Shown here piece after piece: positions 17,698-26,631 of a stretch of 57,180 nucleotides of DNA. The stretch is taken from the NCBI GenBank assembly GCA_020847395.1, contig JADLCD010000006.1, positions 1-57,180 on the forward strand. Reading direction: 5' to 3'. The DNA is from Chitinophagaceae bacterium (GTDB lineage Bacteria; Bacteroidota; Bacteroidia; Chitinophagales; Chitinophagaceae). The position numbers and the translations under genes are program-made. Position 1 is the first letter of the stretch; each line of letters begins with the position of its first letter. The notes under the pieces were generated by a model. It searched no databases. It worked only from the letters and a program-made list of their open reading frames with translations, and had not been told where the DNA came from.

Positions 17698-19569
17698 CTA
17701 CGCCTTCTTCAACAGGTTTGCTGCTACCAGGTAGCGCCAGTCAAAATTTTTCCGGTGGTAGGCATCTGTTGACCTCGTTCTTGTATCTGCTACTTCTTTT
17801 TTTAATATACCGGCAATGGATAAGTGTTGTTTTGCTTCCCGTATTCTTTCTGTAAGTGCAGGTTGATTCATCCACATTTTTTGAGGAGGTTCAAAACCAA
17901 CTTTATCTTTCCTCCATACAATAGAAGCAGGAATAATATACTTCACACTTTCCCGTAGAATCCATTTGGTATAGCCTTGCTGAATTTTATATTTTACCGG
18001 TAATGAAAAAATAAATTCCACCAGCTCATGACTCAAAAAAGGAAGCCGTAACTCAATGCCATGAGCCATTGCGTTGCGATCTGCATTACGCAACAACTCT
18101 TCAAGCCCCATAACCATTGTATCAAAATATAGTATATCGTTAAGCTGATGAACTTCCGGCTTGTATACTTTATTAATGTCATTGTTAGCCTGTATAAAAC
18201 CGGCGTTTAATTCAGTATTGTTCTTAAGATTTTTATATGTTCTTTTTTCTAACAATGAAGCAGTGAGCGCGGGAGTATAAGCCGATATATAGTTTTTATA
18301 ATTCCAGTTAAGCTGCTGGCTATTTCTCTGTAATGCAGTTTTCTCTTTTGAGAATGCGGCAAATTTTCCTGAAGAAATTAACTCCTGTAAATACCAGTGC
18401 AGGTATTTTGAATATCCAGCCAGTATTTCATCGGCACCCTGACCATCGAGCAATACTTTGGTATCATGTTGTTTCGCAAGCCTGCACACCGCATATTGTG
18501 TATACACGCCTGCCGAACCGAATGGCTGTTCGTGATGATAGCAAAGCGTATCAAAACCATTCATGAAATCTTCCGCTGTTGGTGCAACACGGTAATCATC
18601 CAAACCAAAAGTGGTAGCCATTTCATTTATATATGCTGATTCATCTTTTTCATACCCGGGAAAAACAGCGGAAAAACTTTTGTAATCTGCCGTTGTAATG
18701 ATATTGTTTATTACGGAAACTATTGAAGAACTATCTAACCCTCCACTCAGGCTTGTGCCTGTCAATACATCACTTCTTAATCTTCGCTTAACAGACGTGA
18801 AAAACAATGAACGGAATTTTTCAAGTGTTTCTGCTTCGCCCAAATCTTTTTGAACACGGTTATCAATATCCCAATACTTAACCGCCTTAAAGGAAGAATG
18901 CCTGATATTCCATTGTATATAATGTGCAGGAGGAATGGTTTTGATATTGCTGTAAAAAGTTTTTTCCTTCTCGTTGGCAAATTGAGTAAACCCTAATGCG
19001 AGGTAATAAAGCAAAGCCTGTTCATCAACCTGCTTTTCTATTCCTGCAGCCCACAACGCTTTCATTTCGCTGGCAAAGTAAAATCCCTTGTGCTCGTTGT
19101 ACCAATAAAAAAAAGGCTTTTCGCCAAACCTGTCGCGTGCCATAAAAAGTGTTTGCTCTTTTTCATCCCAAATGGCAAAAGCAAACATACCATCCAGGTA
19201 TTGCAAACAGTCTTCTTTGTAGCAATCATAGGCTGCCAGTATAACTTCCGTATCGCAACGGTTTCTGAATTGATACCCTCTTGAAAAAAGCTCTTCTCTT
19301 ATTTCAAGATAATTGTATATCTCTCCATTATAAATTATGGTATAGCGCTGCGGTTGTTCCGGAGGAGAAAAATGCATTGGCTGAGATGCTTCTGCACTCA
19401 AATCAATAATAGAAAGCCGGCGATGGGCAAACCCCACGGTGTGCTCATCATTAATCCAAAAACCTTCACCATCCGGTCCGCGATACGCAATGGTATCTGC
19501 CATTTTCTTTAGGGCAGGCACATTAATATTTGATGGATTATGAGATACTATACCGGCGATACCGCACAT
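17698..19569 (-). CDS. asnB: Asparagine synthase (glutamine-hydrolysing)
   Basis: A 623-residue class B synthetase that converts aspartate, glutamine and ATP to asparagine. After Met removal, Cys2 of MCGIAGIVSH is the glutaminase nucleophile. RGPDGEGFW and the block YNGEIYNYLEIREEL complete the amidotransferase domain (about 1-210). The synthetase domain has the pyrophosphatase loop SLSGGLDSSSIV near residue 270, then LLDGQGADEILAGYSKY. The late block NAMAHGIELRLPFLSHELVEF is typical of AsnB proteins of the surface-polysaccharide type as well, so a role in glycan amidation is an alternative. nadE lies 113 bases upstream on the same strand. Confidence 0.92.
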   Translation of the reverse strand: MCGIAGIVSHNPSNINVPALKKMADTIAYRGPDGEGFWINDEHTVGFAHRRLSIIDLSAEASQPMHFSPPEQPQRYTIIYNGEIYNYLEIREELFSRGYQFRNRCDTEVILAAYDCYKEDCLQYLDGMFAFAIWDEKEQTLFMARDRFGEKPFFYWYNEHKGFYFASEMKALWAAGIEKQVDEQALLYYLALGFTQFANEKEKTFYSNIKTIPPAHYIQWNIRHSSFKAVKYWDIDNRVQKDLGEAETLEKFRSLFFTSVKRRLRSDVLTGTSLSGGLDSSSIVSVINNIITTADYKSFSAVFPGYEKDESAYINEMATTFGLDDYRVAPTAEDFMNGFDTLCYHHEQPFGSAGVYTQYAVCRLAKQHDTKVLLDGQGADEILAGYSKYLHWYLQELISSGKFAAFSKEKTALQRNSQQLNWNYKNYISAYTPALTASLLEKRTYKNLKNNTELNAGFIQANNDINKVYKPEVHQLNDILYFDTMVMGLEELLRNADRNAMAHGIELRLPFLSHELVEFIFSLPVKYKIQQGYTKWILRESVKYIIPASIVWRKDKVGFEPPQKMWMNQPALTERIREAKQHLSIAGILKKEVADTRTRSTDAYHRKNFDWRYLVAANLLKKA

Positions 19570-19681
19570 AGAAATAGTGTTAGACTAAATATAAGTTATC
19601 AAAGCAATAGCCGCAAATGCACAAATAATTATTCGTGCATTTGTGGCTGAAATATGTTGTTTTTTGATAAAACATGGCATA

Positions 19682-21406
19682 TTAACTCAAATACTTCCCT
19701 ACAATCGGCACTCTTCTTCCTACACCAAAAGCTTTTGCGCTTACCCGTATTATAGGGCAAAACTGGTTTCTTTTATATTCATTAAGATTTACCATTCTTA
19801 ATACTCTTGTTACCAGTGCAGGGTCAATACCCATTGCAATAATTTCTTTGGGCCCCTGTCTTCTCTCAATATACTGGTATAGTAATTTATCAAGAATATC
19901 ATACTCCGGCAAACTATCGCTGTCTTTTTGATTAGGACGCAGCTCTGCCGAAGGCGCTTTGGTAATAATATTTTCAGGAATTATTTCTTTTTTCCTGTTG
20001 ATATATTTTGCCAAAGCATATACCTGCATTTTATATACATCACCCAATACGCTTAGTCCGCCGGCCATATCTCCGTACAATGTACCATAGCCTGTGGCCA
20101 ATTCACTTTTGTTAGAAGTATTCAGCAATATATATCCGAATTTATTTGATATAGCCATCAGCAAATTTCCTCTTGTGCGGCTTTGAATATTTTCTTCCGC
20201 CAAACTAAATGGCAGGGTGCCGAATATTGGTTTGAGTGTATCAAGAAACGATTCGTAAATATTTTTGATGGGAACAATATTGTAAGGGTTGCCCAGGTTT
20301 TTGCTCAACTGCACAGCATCTTTTACAGAATGATCTGATGAATACGGAGAAGGCATCAATATGGCGCTTACATTTTCAGCACCCAGTGCTTCGCAGGCGA
20401 GGGCAAGCGTTACCGCACTGTCAATACCTCCGCTACTGCCCAGTATAGCTTTGGTAAAATTCATCTTGCTGAAATAATCTCTTATACCGAGAATCAGCGC
20501 ATCATGAATCTGGCGAATATTATTCGGCGCGATAAGAAAATCGATAATCTTATCGGGGTTGCTTACTTTAGAAACGCGCATTTCAATATCTGTTCTGCCG
20601 GAAACAATAGCAGGCTGCGCTATGTTTTTGTTAGATGGCTCCGTAAAAACATCCGGCATATCAACCACCACAAGATCTTCCTCAAAATATTTCATCTCTT
20701 TTACAAGATTGCCTTTTGCATCATACACCAAACTTCCACCATCAAATACAATTTCTGTTTGTGAACCAACTGCGTTGCAATACAACATCGGCAGGCTGTA
20801 TTTCAGCACATTTGCTTTTACAATTTCTTTCCTGTCTTCATCATGATCATAATCAAAAGGAGAAGCGGAAATATTAATCATAATATCCGGCTGTTGCAGC
20901 ATAAGTTTATCCATCGGGCATTCGCGGTACAGCGGGTTATCTCCCAGGTTCCAGGCATCTTCACAAATAGTAAGCGCTATGCGGCGGTTTTTAAAAGGAA
21001 CAATATGCCATTCAAAAGCAGGCTCAAAATAGCGGTATTCATCAAACACATCATAAGTAGGCAACAATGTTTTTTGTACTACACTGATTATTTCTTTATT
21101 GTATAAAAACCAGGCGGCATTAAAAAGGTCTTTACCGCGTTTGTCTTTATTTCGCTCCGGTGAGCCAATGATTACGCCTATATCAGCAGTATGTTGTTTT
21201 ATTGTTTCAACCGCCTCGTAACATTTATTGATGAAATCTTCAAACTCCAGAAAATCTCTTGGAGGATAGCCGCAAACACATAATTCAGAAAAAACAACCA
21301 ATTCCGCCCCCTGCTTTTTAGCATCCTCAATACCTGCGATTATCTTTTTGAGATTGCTTTCAAAATTGCCGATATGATAGTTTTGCTGCGCCAGTGCTAT
21401 TTTCAT
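19682..21406 (-). CDS. nadE: NAD+ synthase, glutamine-dependent
   Basis: A 574-residue two-domain enzyme for the last step of NAD synthesis. The N-terminal nitrilase-type glutaminase (about 1-270) has the catalytic triad Glu in VFSELCVCGYPP, Lys in QKTLLPTYDVFDE and Cys in LTICEDAWNLGD. The C-terminal synthetase (about 290-574) has the ATP loop LGSSGGIDSAVTLALA. NTSNKSELATGYGTLYGDMAGG is also diagnostic. It is slightly longer than the usual 540 or so residues. It lies upstream of asnB in the same direction. Confidence 0.94.
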   Translation of the reverse strand: MKIALAQQNYHIGNFESNLKKIIAGIEDAKKQGAELVVFSELCVCGYPPRDFLEFEDFINKCYEAVETIKQHTADIGVIIGSPERNKDKRGKDLFNAAWFLYNKEIISVVQKTLLPTYDVFDEYRYFEPAFEWHIVPFKNRRIALTICEDAWNLGDNPLYRECPMDKLMLQQPDIMINISASPFDYDHDEDRKEIVKANVLKYSLPMLYCNAVGSQTEIVFDGGSLVYDAKGNLVKEMKYFEEDLVVVDMPDVFTEPSNKNIAQPAIVSGRTDIEMRVSKVSNPDKIIDFLIAPNNIRQIHDALILGIRDYFSKMNFTKAILGSSGGIDSAVTLALACEALGAENVSAILMPSPYSSDHSVKDAVQLSKNLGNPYNIVPIKNIYESFLDTLKPIFGTLPFSLAEENIQSRTRGNLLMAISNKFGYILLNTSNKSELATGYGTLYGDMAGGLSVLGDVYKMQVYALAKYINRKKEIIPENIITKAPSAELRPNQKDSDSLPEYDILDKLLYQYIERRQGPKEIIAMGIDPALVTRVLRMVNLNEYKRNQFCPIIRVSAKAFGVGRRVPIVGKYLS

Positions 21407-21439
21407 CCGTTTATCTTTTGTTTTATAATTTGTACGGAT

Positions 21440-21486
21440 GGAACTCCGTGAGCTCTTCTGCTTAACAAGGAGTTCCCTGAAAGGAG
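21440..21486. repeat. Inverted repeat upstream of nadE
   Basis: GGAACTCC (21440-21447) and GGAGTTCC (21479-21486) are exact reverse complements with 31 bases between. They sit 34-80 bases upstream of nadE, so this could be leader structure for nadE or another dispersed palindrome. The sequence alone does not decide. Confidence 0.4.
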
Positions 21487-21587
21487 TGATGTATCACCTG
21501 CTCCGTCTTATCATACAAAATTAACCCGCTTTATAATGGCAGCAAATATTAGATTTTATTTAGTTATTTTCTGCCGAAGTTCTGTTG

Positions 21588-21595
21588 TACCTTTG
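21588..21595 (+). promoter_or_regulatory. Promoter -7 element of the CxxC membrane protein
   Basis: TACCTTTG, exact consensus, continuing CCGCG. A T-run (21567-21570) stands 17 bases upstream as a weak -33. The ATG follows seven bases after the element, so the leader is nearly absent. Confidence 0.5.
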
Positions 21596-21602
21596 CCGCG
21601 AA

Positions 21603-21830
21603 ATGACAAGAATAAAACCCATAATTTTTTTTGTAGTTATCCCTGTTTTTTTACTGCTTTGCGGCGTTGAAGCTTCTGCGCAATGTTCTATCTGTACCAA
21701 AACAGCTCAACAAATGGGTGAAGGCCCTGCAAAGGCGCTGAATGTGGGCATTATTTACCTAATGCTTATCCCTTTTGCGGTAGTTGGTTTTATTGTTTAC
21801 CACTGGTGGAAAAATCACAGAGTGGATTAA
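21603..21830 (+). CDS. Small secreted or membrane protein with CSIC motif
   Basis: A 75-residue protein from ATG 21603. A signal-like hydrophobic segment (about residues 7-25) ends in ASAQ. The conserved-looking block CSICTKTAQQMGEGPAKALN (about 27-46) follows. A second membrane segment is IIYLMLIPFAVVGFIVYHW, and the tail is short and basic. The paired cysteines at the membrane surface, spaced CxxC, could bind metal or be redox-active. I recall similar small proteins in other Bacteroidota but no assigned function. It converges with lpxD, with five bases between stops. Confidence 0.65.
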   Translation: MTRIKPIIFFVVIPVFLLLCGVEASAQCSICTKTAQQMGEGPAKALNVGIIYLMLIPFAVVGFIVYHWWKNHRVD

Positions 21831-21835
21831 ACATC

Positions 21836-22882
21836 CTACACCTTTTCCGCCATTAACTGCTTAATCATCGCTTCCAGTTCCTTAATTCTTTTTTCCAGTT
21901 CCGGCAATTTGCGGGTAATAGCCTGGCTGCGCAAAGCGCTGGTATAATCATGCGCCGGCGAGCCGGTTACCGCGGCGTTGGGTTGCTTGATGGATTTGCT
22001 TACACCACTCTGCGCATTGATTTTAGCGCCGTCAGCAATCGTAATATGTCCAACTATACCCGCTTGCCCGCCTATCATTACATTACTGCCGATTTTTGTG
22101 CTGCCGCTTACGCCGGCCTGCGCCGCAATCACGGTATTATTGCCTACTTCCACATTATGCGCCACCTGTATCAGGTTATCTAATTTGGCGCCGGATCGTA
22201 CAATGGTTGAACCAATAGTAGCTCGGTCTATAGTAGCGTTTGCTCCTATCTCCACATTATCTTCAATTTCCACGTTTCCTATCTGCGGCACTTTTGCAAA
22301 ACTACCATCTGGTTGTGGGGCAAAACCAAAACCATCTCCCCCAATAACACTACCCGCATGTATAGTAACTTTTTTACCAACCCTGCATTGATGGTATATG
22401 GTAACCGAGGGATGTATAACCGTATTATCGCCTATACTTACATTATTACCAATAAAGGCATGAGGATAAATTTTTGCGCCATTACCTATAACCGCGTTTT
22501 CACCTATATATGCAAAAGCGCCTATAAAAACATGCTCCCCGATTTTTGCCGTAGGCGCTATATAGGAGGGCTGCTGAATACCGGTTAATTGCTGCGCCAC
22601 CATTTCCTGGTATTTTGCCAGTAATGAAGCAAAAGCAGTATATGCATCGGGCACACGCAATAAGGTGCCTCTTACTTTTTCTTTCAGTTCAAGCGACTCA
22701 TTTACTATTATAACAGAAGCGCCGGTAGTATACAGGTATTCTTCGTATTTGGGATTGGCTAAAAAAGCGAGCTGCCCTTCTTTAGCTTCTTCAATTTTAC
22801 TGAAAGAGCCTACTTTGGCTTCCGCATCGCCTTCAACTTTTGCATTGATAAGCATGGCAATCTGGGCGGCTGTAAACATCAT
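21836..22882 (-). CDS. lpxD: UDP-3-O-(3-hydroxyacyl)glucosamine N-acyltransferase
   Basis: Third step of lipid A synthesis: N-acylation of UDP-3-O-acyl-glucosamine from hydroxyacyl-ACP. The 348-residue protein has the N-terminal uridine-binding domain (about 1-100) and then a left-handed beta helix of hexapeptide repeats (about 105-300), such as IGEHVFIGAFAYIGENAVIG. The catalytic histidine is in NLIQVAHNVEVGNN. IGGDGFGFAPQPDGSFAKVPQ is an LpxD signature. A coiled C-terminal helix follows. It starts nine bases after the HD phosphohydrolase gene, so the two form an operon. Confidence 0.94.
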   Translation of the reverse strand: MMFTAAQIAMLINAKVEGDAEAKVGSFSKIEEAKEGQLAFLANPKYEEYLYTTGASVIIVNESLELKEKVRGTLLRVPDAYTAFASLLAKYQEMVAQQLTGIQQPSYIAPTAKIGEHVFIGAFAYIGENAVIGNGAKIYPHAFIGNNVSIGDNTVIHPSVTIYHQCRVGKKVTIHAGSVIGGDGFGFAPQPDGSFAKVPQIGNVEIEDNVEIGANATIDRATIGSTIVRSGAKLDNLIQVAHNVEVGNNTVIAAQAGVSGSTKIGSNVMIGGQAGIVGHITIADGAKINAQSGVSKSIKQPNAAVTGSPAHDYTSALRSQAITRKLPELEKRIKELEAMIKQLMAEKV

Positions 22883-22891
22883 ACGATATTT

Positions 22892-24097
22892 TTATTTAAG
22901 ATAACAAATGTAGAATTTTTTAACAGGCGTAGAAAGGTTGGTTTGTATCAAAGCATTATCTACCTCAGATATATTCCGCACCTTTCCGTCTTTAAAAAGT
23001 ATATTGATCTTTTCATCATAGGGATTATAGGTACGGTTTTCAGCCTCGCCGGTAAAACCAAAATAAGCGGCATCTGCTTCGCTGATGTCAAGCCTTTCCA
23101 TTGCGTTTTTACGCGCAGCCTGCAGGTCTGCCAGCGCTATCGGCTCGTTTTGAATTTTTACTTTAAATAACCTGCGGTCCATCACTCCCCTGCATAATGT
23201 TGATAATACTTTGTCTTTATGATTGCTCCATTGTTTTATGGCATAGCTCACATCCGTATCATCCAGGCTGCAAAAGGCATCAAGATTGGCAGCGATATTG
23301 TTGGCATATTGATTCAGCAGAAATTTTTTCAACACGCTGTCTTCTATGTTTTTTTCATCCTGTAAACCGAGTTCTCTTGCTCTTTCCAATATTTTTACCA
23401 GTATCATTTCTGCGCCAAGCACGGTTTTGTGCAGGTAAACCTGCCAGTACATTAACCTGCGCGCCACCAAAAATTTTTCTATAGAATAGATGGCTTTTTC
23501 CTCTACCACCAACTCCCCATTATACACCGTCAGCATTTTTATAATGCGGTCATACCCTATCACGCCCTCGTTAACGCCGGTAAAAAAACTGTCGCGGGTC
23601 AGGTAGTCCATCCTGTCCGCATCCAATTGGCCGCTAACCAACTGGTGCAAAAATTTTTTAGGATAAGCATTGGTGAAAATATCAATGGCGGTTTCCAGTT
23701 GACCGTGGAACTGTTCATTTAGTTGCTTCATCAATAAAAGCGATAGCTCTTCGTGATGAATGTCTTTCATAATCACACTTTCCAGCGCATGCGAAAAAGG
23801 CCCATGCCCAATATCGTGCAACAGTATAGCTATTCTGGCTCCTGTTTCTTCCTCTTCAGTTATTTCAATACCCTTACTTTTTAATTCAGACAATGCGCTG
23901 CACATGAGGTGGTAAGCGCCCAATGAATGATGCAACCTTGTATGCACTGCACCCGGATATACCAGGTGCGCCAGCGCCATTTGCTTTATCCTGCGTAAAC
24001 GCTGGTACCAGGGATGCGAAATAATTTCAAATATGAGGGGACTATCTATGGTGATAAAACCATATACCGGATCGTTGATGATCTTTCTGAACCGCAT
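22892..24097 (-). CDS. HD domain phosphohydrolase (SAMHD1/dNTPase-like)
   Basis: A 401-residue hydrolase beginning RKIINDPVYGFITI, the standard start of this group. The HD metal site is built from HTRLHHSLG (about residues 52-60) and LLHDIGHGPFSHALES, with H94-D95. QLDADRMDYLTRDSFFTGV is the downstream conserved block with the last aspartate ligand. Relatives hydrolyse deoxynucleotides or other phosphates; the exact substrate here is unknown. It is the promoter-proximal gene of an HD-lpxD operon and is divergent from porX, with facing promoters 20 bases apart. Confidence 0.88.
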   Translation of the reverse strand: MRFRKIINDPVYGFITIDSPLIFEIISHPWYQRLRRIKQMALAHLVYPGAVHTRLHHSLGAYHLMCSALSELKSKGIEITEEEETGARIAILLHDIGHGPFSHALESVIMKDIHHEELSLLLMKQLNEQFHGQLETAIDIFTNAYPKKFLHQLVSGQLDADRMDYLTRDSFFTGVNEGVIGYDRIIKMLTVYNGELVVEEKAIYSIEKFLVARRLMYWQVYLHKTVLGAEMILVKILERARELGLQDEKNIEDSVLKKFLLNQYANNIAANLDAFCSLDDTDVSYAIKQWSNHKDKVLSTLCRGVMDRRLFKVKIQNEPIALADLQAARKNAMERLDISEADAAYFGFTGEAENRTYNPYDEKINILFKDGKVRNISEVDNALIQTNLSTPVKKFYICYLK

Positions 24098-24132
24098 GCA
24101 CTAAAAATGTTAAATAAATAAAGGATCAGCGG

Positions 24133-24140
24133 CAAAGGTA
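24133..24140 (-). promoter_or_regulatory. Promoter -7 element of the HD-lpxD operon
   Basis: The minus strand reads TACCTTTG followed by CCGC, exact consensus, 35 bases before the HD start codon. Its upstream region overlaps the porX promoter. Confidence 0.55.
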
Positions 24141-24160
24141 AAAAGCCATGAATGAATAAG

Positions 24161-24168
24161 TACATTTG
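24161..24168 (+). promoter_or_regulatory. Promoter -7 element of porX
   Basis: TACATTTG, exact match to TAnnTTTG, 25 bases before the ATG at 24194. It is divergent from the HD promoter at 24133-24140. Confidence 0.5.
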
Positions 24169-24193
24169 AACTGATAAACAAAAAATAAAATTC

Positions 24194-25750
24194 ATGGCGC
24201 TGGCTAAAATACTCTGGGTAGATGATGAAATGGAAAGTCTGCAATCGCAGAAAATATTTCTTGAAAATAAAGGCTACGAAGTAAAAACCCTTACCAATGG
24301 CTTTGATGCGCTGGACTATGTAAAGGAAAATATTGTAGATGTAGTATTGCTCGATGAAACCATGCCGGGCATAACCGGGCTGGAAACTTTATCAAAAATT
24401 AAAGAGATAAACCAGCAGTTGCCTGTAGTGCTTATTACCAAAAATGAAACTGAAAACCTGATGGATGATGCCATTGGCTCACAAATCAGCGACTATCTGA
24501 TAAAACCGGTAAATCCCAACCAGGTATTGCTGAGTCTTAAAAAAATTATTGATAACCGCAGGCTGGTGGCTGAAAAAACTACCAGCGCCTACCAGCAGGA
24601 GTTCCGCAATCTTTTTATGGCGCTGAACAGTAATCTCAATTATAACGAATGGATGGATCTGTATAAAAAAATTGTGTATTGGGAACTGGAAATGGAGAAA
24701 AGCGATAGCCCCGAAATGCGGGAAGTTTTTCAAACGCAGAAGAATGAAGCCAATACAGAGTTTTTTAAGTTCATCAGCCGCAATTACGGTTCATGGGTTA
24801 ATCCTAAAAGTACGGATGCGCCTATTATGAGCCACACGCTCTTCAGGTATAAGGTTTTGCCGCATATAGAAAAAGGCAAGCCGCTTTTTGTTGCATTGAT
24901 TGATAACCTGCGCTTTGACCAATGGAAAAGTATACAACCCATTTTTGCAGAGAGCTTCCGCATTCATGAAGAAGAAACCTTTTACTCTATTTTACCTACA
25001 GCAACACAGTATTGCCGCAATGCGCTTTTTGCCGGTATGATGCCGGTAGATATTGAAAAACATTTTCCATCGCAATGGAAGAATGATGATGAAGAAGGTG
25101 GAAAGAATTTGCATGAAGAAGAATTTTTGAAAGCGCAACTGAAAAGATTATACAAGGGTGATATAAAATATTCCTATACCAAAGTAGTAAACCACCAGGA
25201 CGGGCAAAAACTGGTAGATAATATTCATAACCTGTTGCAGAATGACATCAATATTATCGTGTACAATTTTGTTGACATGCTAAGCCATGCCCGCACCGAA
25301 ATGGAAGTATTGAAGGAATTGGCAAGTGATGAATCAAGCTACAGAAGTATTACCGCCAGTTGGTTTGAACACTCGCCATTGCACCAGGCGCTAAAAAAGA
25401 TAGCAGAAAAAAACCTCACCTTAATTTTAGCTACCGACCACGGAAGCGTGAGGGTAAAAACACCATATAAAGTAATTGGCGATAAACAAACTACCGCTAA
25501 TTTGCGGTATAAGCACGGCAGGAACCTCAATTATGAGCAAAAGGATGTATTGGCTTTCCGCGACCCCAAAGAAGCCGGCTTGCCCGTGCCCAATGTAAAT
25601 TCATCTTTCATATTTGCAAAAGAAGACGGGTATCTCTGCTATCCCAATAATTACAATTATTATTCTAACTATTATAAAAATACTTTTCAGCATGGCGGCG
25701 TTAGTATTGAGGAGATGATAGTGCCTGTGGTGAGAATGACGAATAAGTAG
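24194..25750 (+). CDS. porX: PorX-type response regulator with PglZ phosphohydrolase domain
   Basis: A 518-residue protein of the type IX secretion regulatory system. The receiver domain (about 1-120) has the acid pair D10-D11, phosphoacceptor D54 in VLLDETMPG and Lys in DYLIKPV. A helical linker follows (about 125-205). The PglZ/alkaline-phosphatase-like domain contains FVALIDNLRFDQW, SILPTATQYCRNALF, YNFVDMLSHAR and ATDHGSVRV, the last being a metal-binding DHG. This layout is that of PorX, which works with PorY and SigP to control T9SS genes and whose PglZ domain cleaves nucleotide signals. No other T9SS gene is in the window. Confidence 0.93.
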   Translation: MALAKILWVDDEMESLQSQKIFLENKGYEVKTLTNGFDALDYVKENIVDVVLLDETMPGITGLETLSKIKEINQQLPVVLITKNETENLMDDAIGSQISDYLIKPVNPNQVLLSLKKIIDNRRLVAEKTTSAYQQEFRNLFMALNSNLNYNEWMDLYKKIVYWELEMEKSDSPEMREVFQTQKNEANTEFFKFISRNYGSWVNPKSTDAPIMSHTLFRYKVLPHIEKGKPLFVALIDNLRFDQWKSIQPIFAESFRIHEEETFYSILPTATQYCRNALFAGMMPVDIEKHFPSQWKNDDEEGGKNLHEEEFLKAQLKRLYKGDIKYSYTKVVNHQDGQKLVDNIHNLLQNDINIIVYNFVDMLSHARTEMEVLKELASDESSYRSITASWFEHSPLHQALKKIAEKNLTLILATDHGSVRVKTPYKVIGDKQTTANLRYKHGRNLNYEQKDVLAFRDPKEAGLPVPNVNSSFIFAKEDGYLCYPNNYNYYSNYYKNTFQHGGVSIEEMIVPVVRMTNK

Positions 25751-25828
25751 GGAGAAGGAAATGGGCAATATGAAAATGTATTATCATCAATATTGGAGAA
25801 GTATGGCAATAGAGATCTCAAACTTTAA

Positions 25829-26071
25829 ATGAAAAGGCGGGCACTTATCATATTGACAACTATTCTTACGTTTTTGACAATATTGCTTGGTTGGACATTT
25901 TTCAAACGTTTGAGAATGGACTACAATTCTGAAGGAAATTACTTTGATGAAAATTCATCAGTCGTTTATCACGAACAAGCAAAAAACATTTACGGAATAA
26001 TTACTTTTTCATTGCTTTTATTGACACTATTAACAGCTTGGAATTTGAAGAAAAATATTAATAAAATATGA
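25829..26071 (+). CDS. Small two-span membrane protein, unknown
   Basis: An 80-residue protein with two hydrophobic helices (about 5-25 and 54-70). They flank a polar segment rich in Asn, Glu and Asp that faces one side of the membrane. No family recognised. Its ATGA overlap with the next gene (26068-26071) shows the two are translated as a unit. Confidence 0.6.
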   Translation: MKRRALIILTTILTFLTILLGWTFFKRLRMDYNSEGNYFDENSSVVYHEQAKNIYGIITFSLLLLTLLTAWNLKKNINKI

Positions 26072-26451
26072 GTGTTTGGAGACAGAAAGCAATAGAATGT
26101 GCGCCTGAATTGAGAGCGGAGTTTCAAGCCGCGGATTTAACACCTTATGTCGTTTTTATGGAACTTTTGCTTATTCTTAGGCAGGCACATATAGACAGAG
26201 ATAAAGACAAGTTGACCAAAATATATTTGTTTGCGGAATGGTGTCATAGACAAAAAGACCAAAAGCTATGGAACGCTGTAGATGTTAGTTTTTATGAGCA
26301 TTTGGTGGATACAGCCGAAACATTTAAACAATTTACGAATTGGATTAAGAAAGATATCTATATTGACATAAGAGATTTGTTAAGCCAAAGAGCAGACGAA
26401 AAACAAATGAAACAACTTGACGAATATTATGGAGTTAAAAAGGCGAAATAG
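26068..26451 (+). CDS. Conserved cytoplasmic protein (DUF7674-like), unknown function
   Basis: A 127-residue soluble, mostly helical protein. It starts SVWRQKAIECAPEL and contains IYLFAEWCHRQKDQKLWNAV and VSFYEHLVDTAE. I recall similar proteins of this length, annotated only as a domain of unknown function, in Bacteroidota and elsewhere, often scattered among accessory genes. The four-base overlap with the upstream membrane protein implies a two-gene unit. An immunity or accessory role is possible but unproven. Confidence 0.6.
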   Translation: MSVWRQKAIECAPELRAEFQAADLTPYVVFMELLLILRQAHIDRDKDKLTKIYLFAEWCHRQKDQKLWNAVDVSFYEHLVDTAETFKQFTNWIKKDIYIDIRDLLSQRADEKQMKQLDEYYGVKKAK

Positions 26452-26507
26452 AACCTCTGCCTTCTCATGTATAAAGATAAGATTTTAATATCCTGGAATA
26501 AATACTC

Positions 26508-26536
26508 TGTAATTATGTATTACACACATAATTACA
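26508..26536. promoter_or_regulatory. 11-bp perfect inverted repeat upstream of the OmpA gene
   Basis: TGTAATTATGT (26508-26518), loop ATTACAC, ACATAATTACA (26526-26536). It is 57 bases after the previous stop and 95 before the next start. It is AT-rich with no strong T-run on the plus strand, so an operator is about as likely as a terminator. Confidence 0.4.
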
Positions 26537-26631
26537 AGTGCTTTATAACCGTTGATATAGAACATTTTTTAACTTTATCACTAAATAATTAGCAAAAGAT
26601 AAATTAGTTCGTAATTAATATTTACCCTGAT

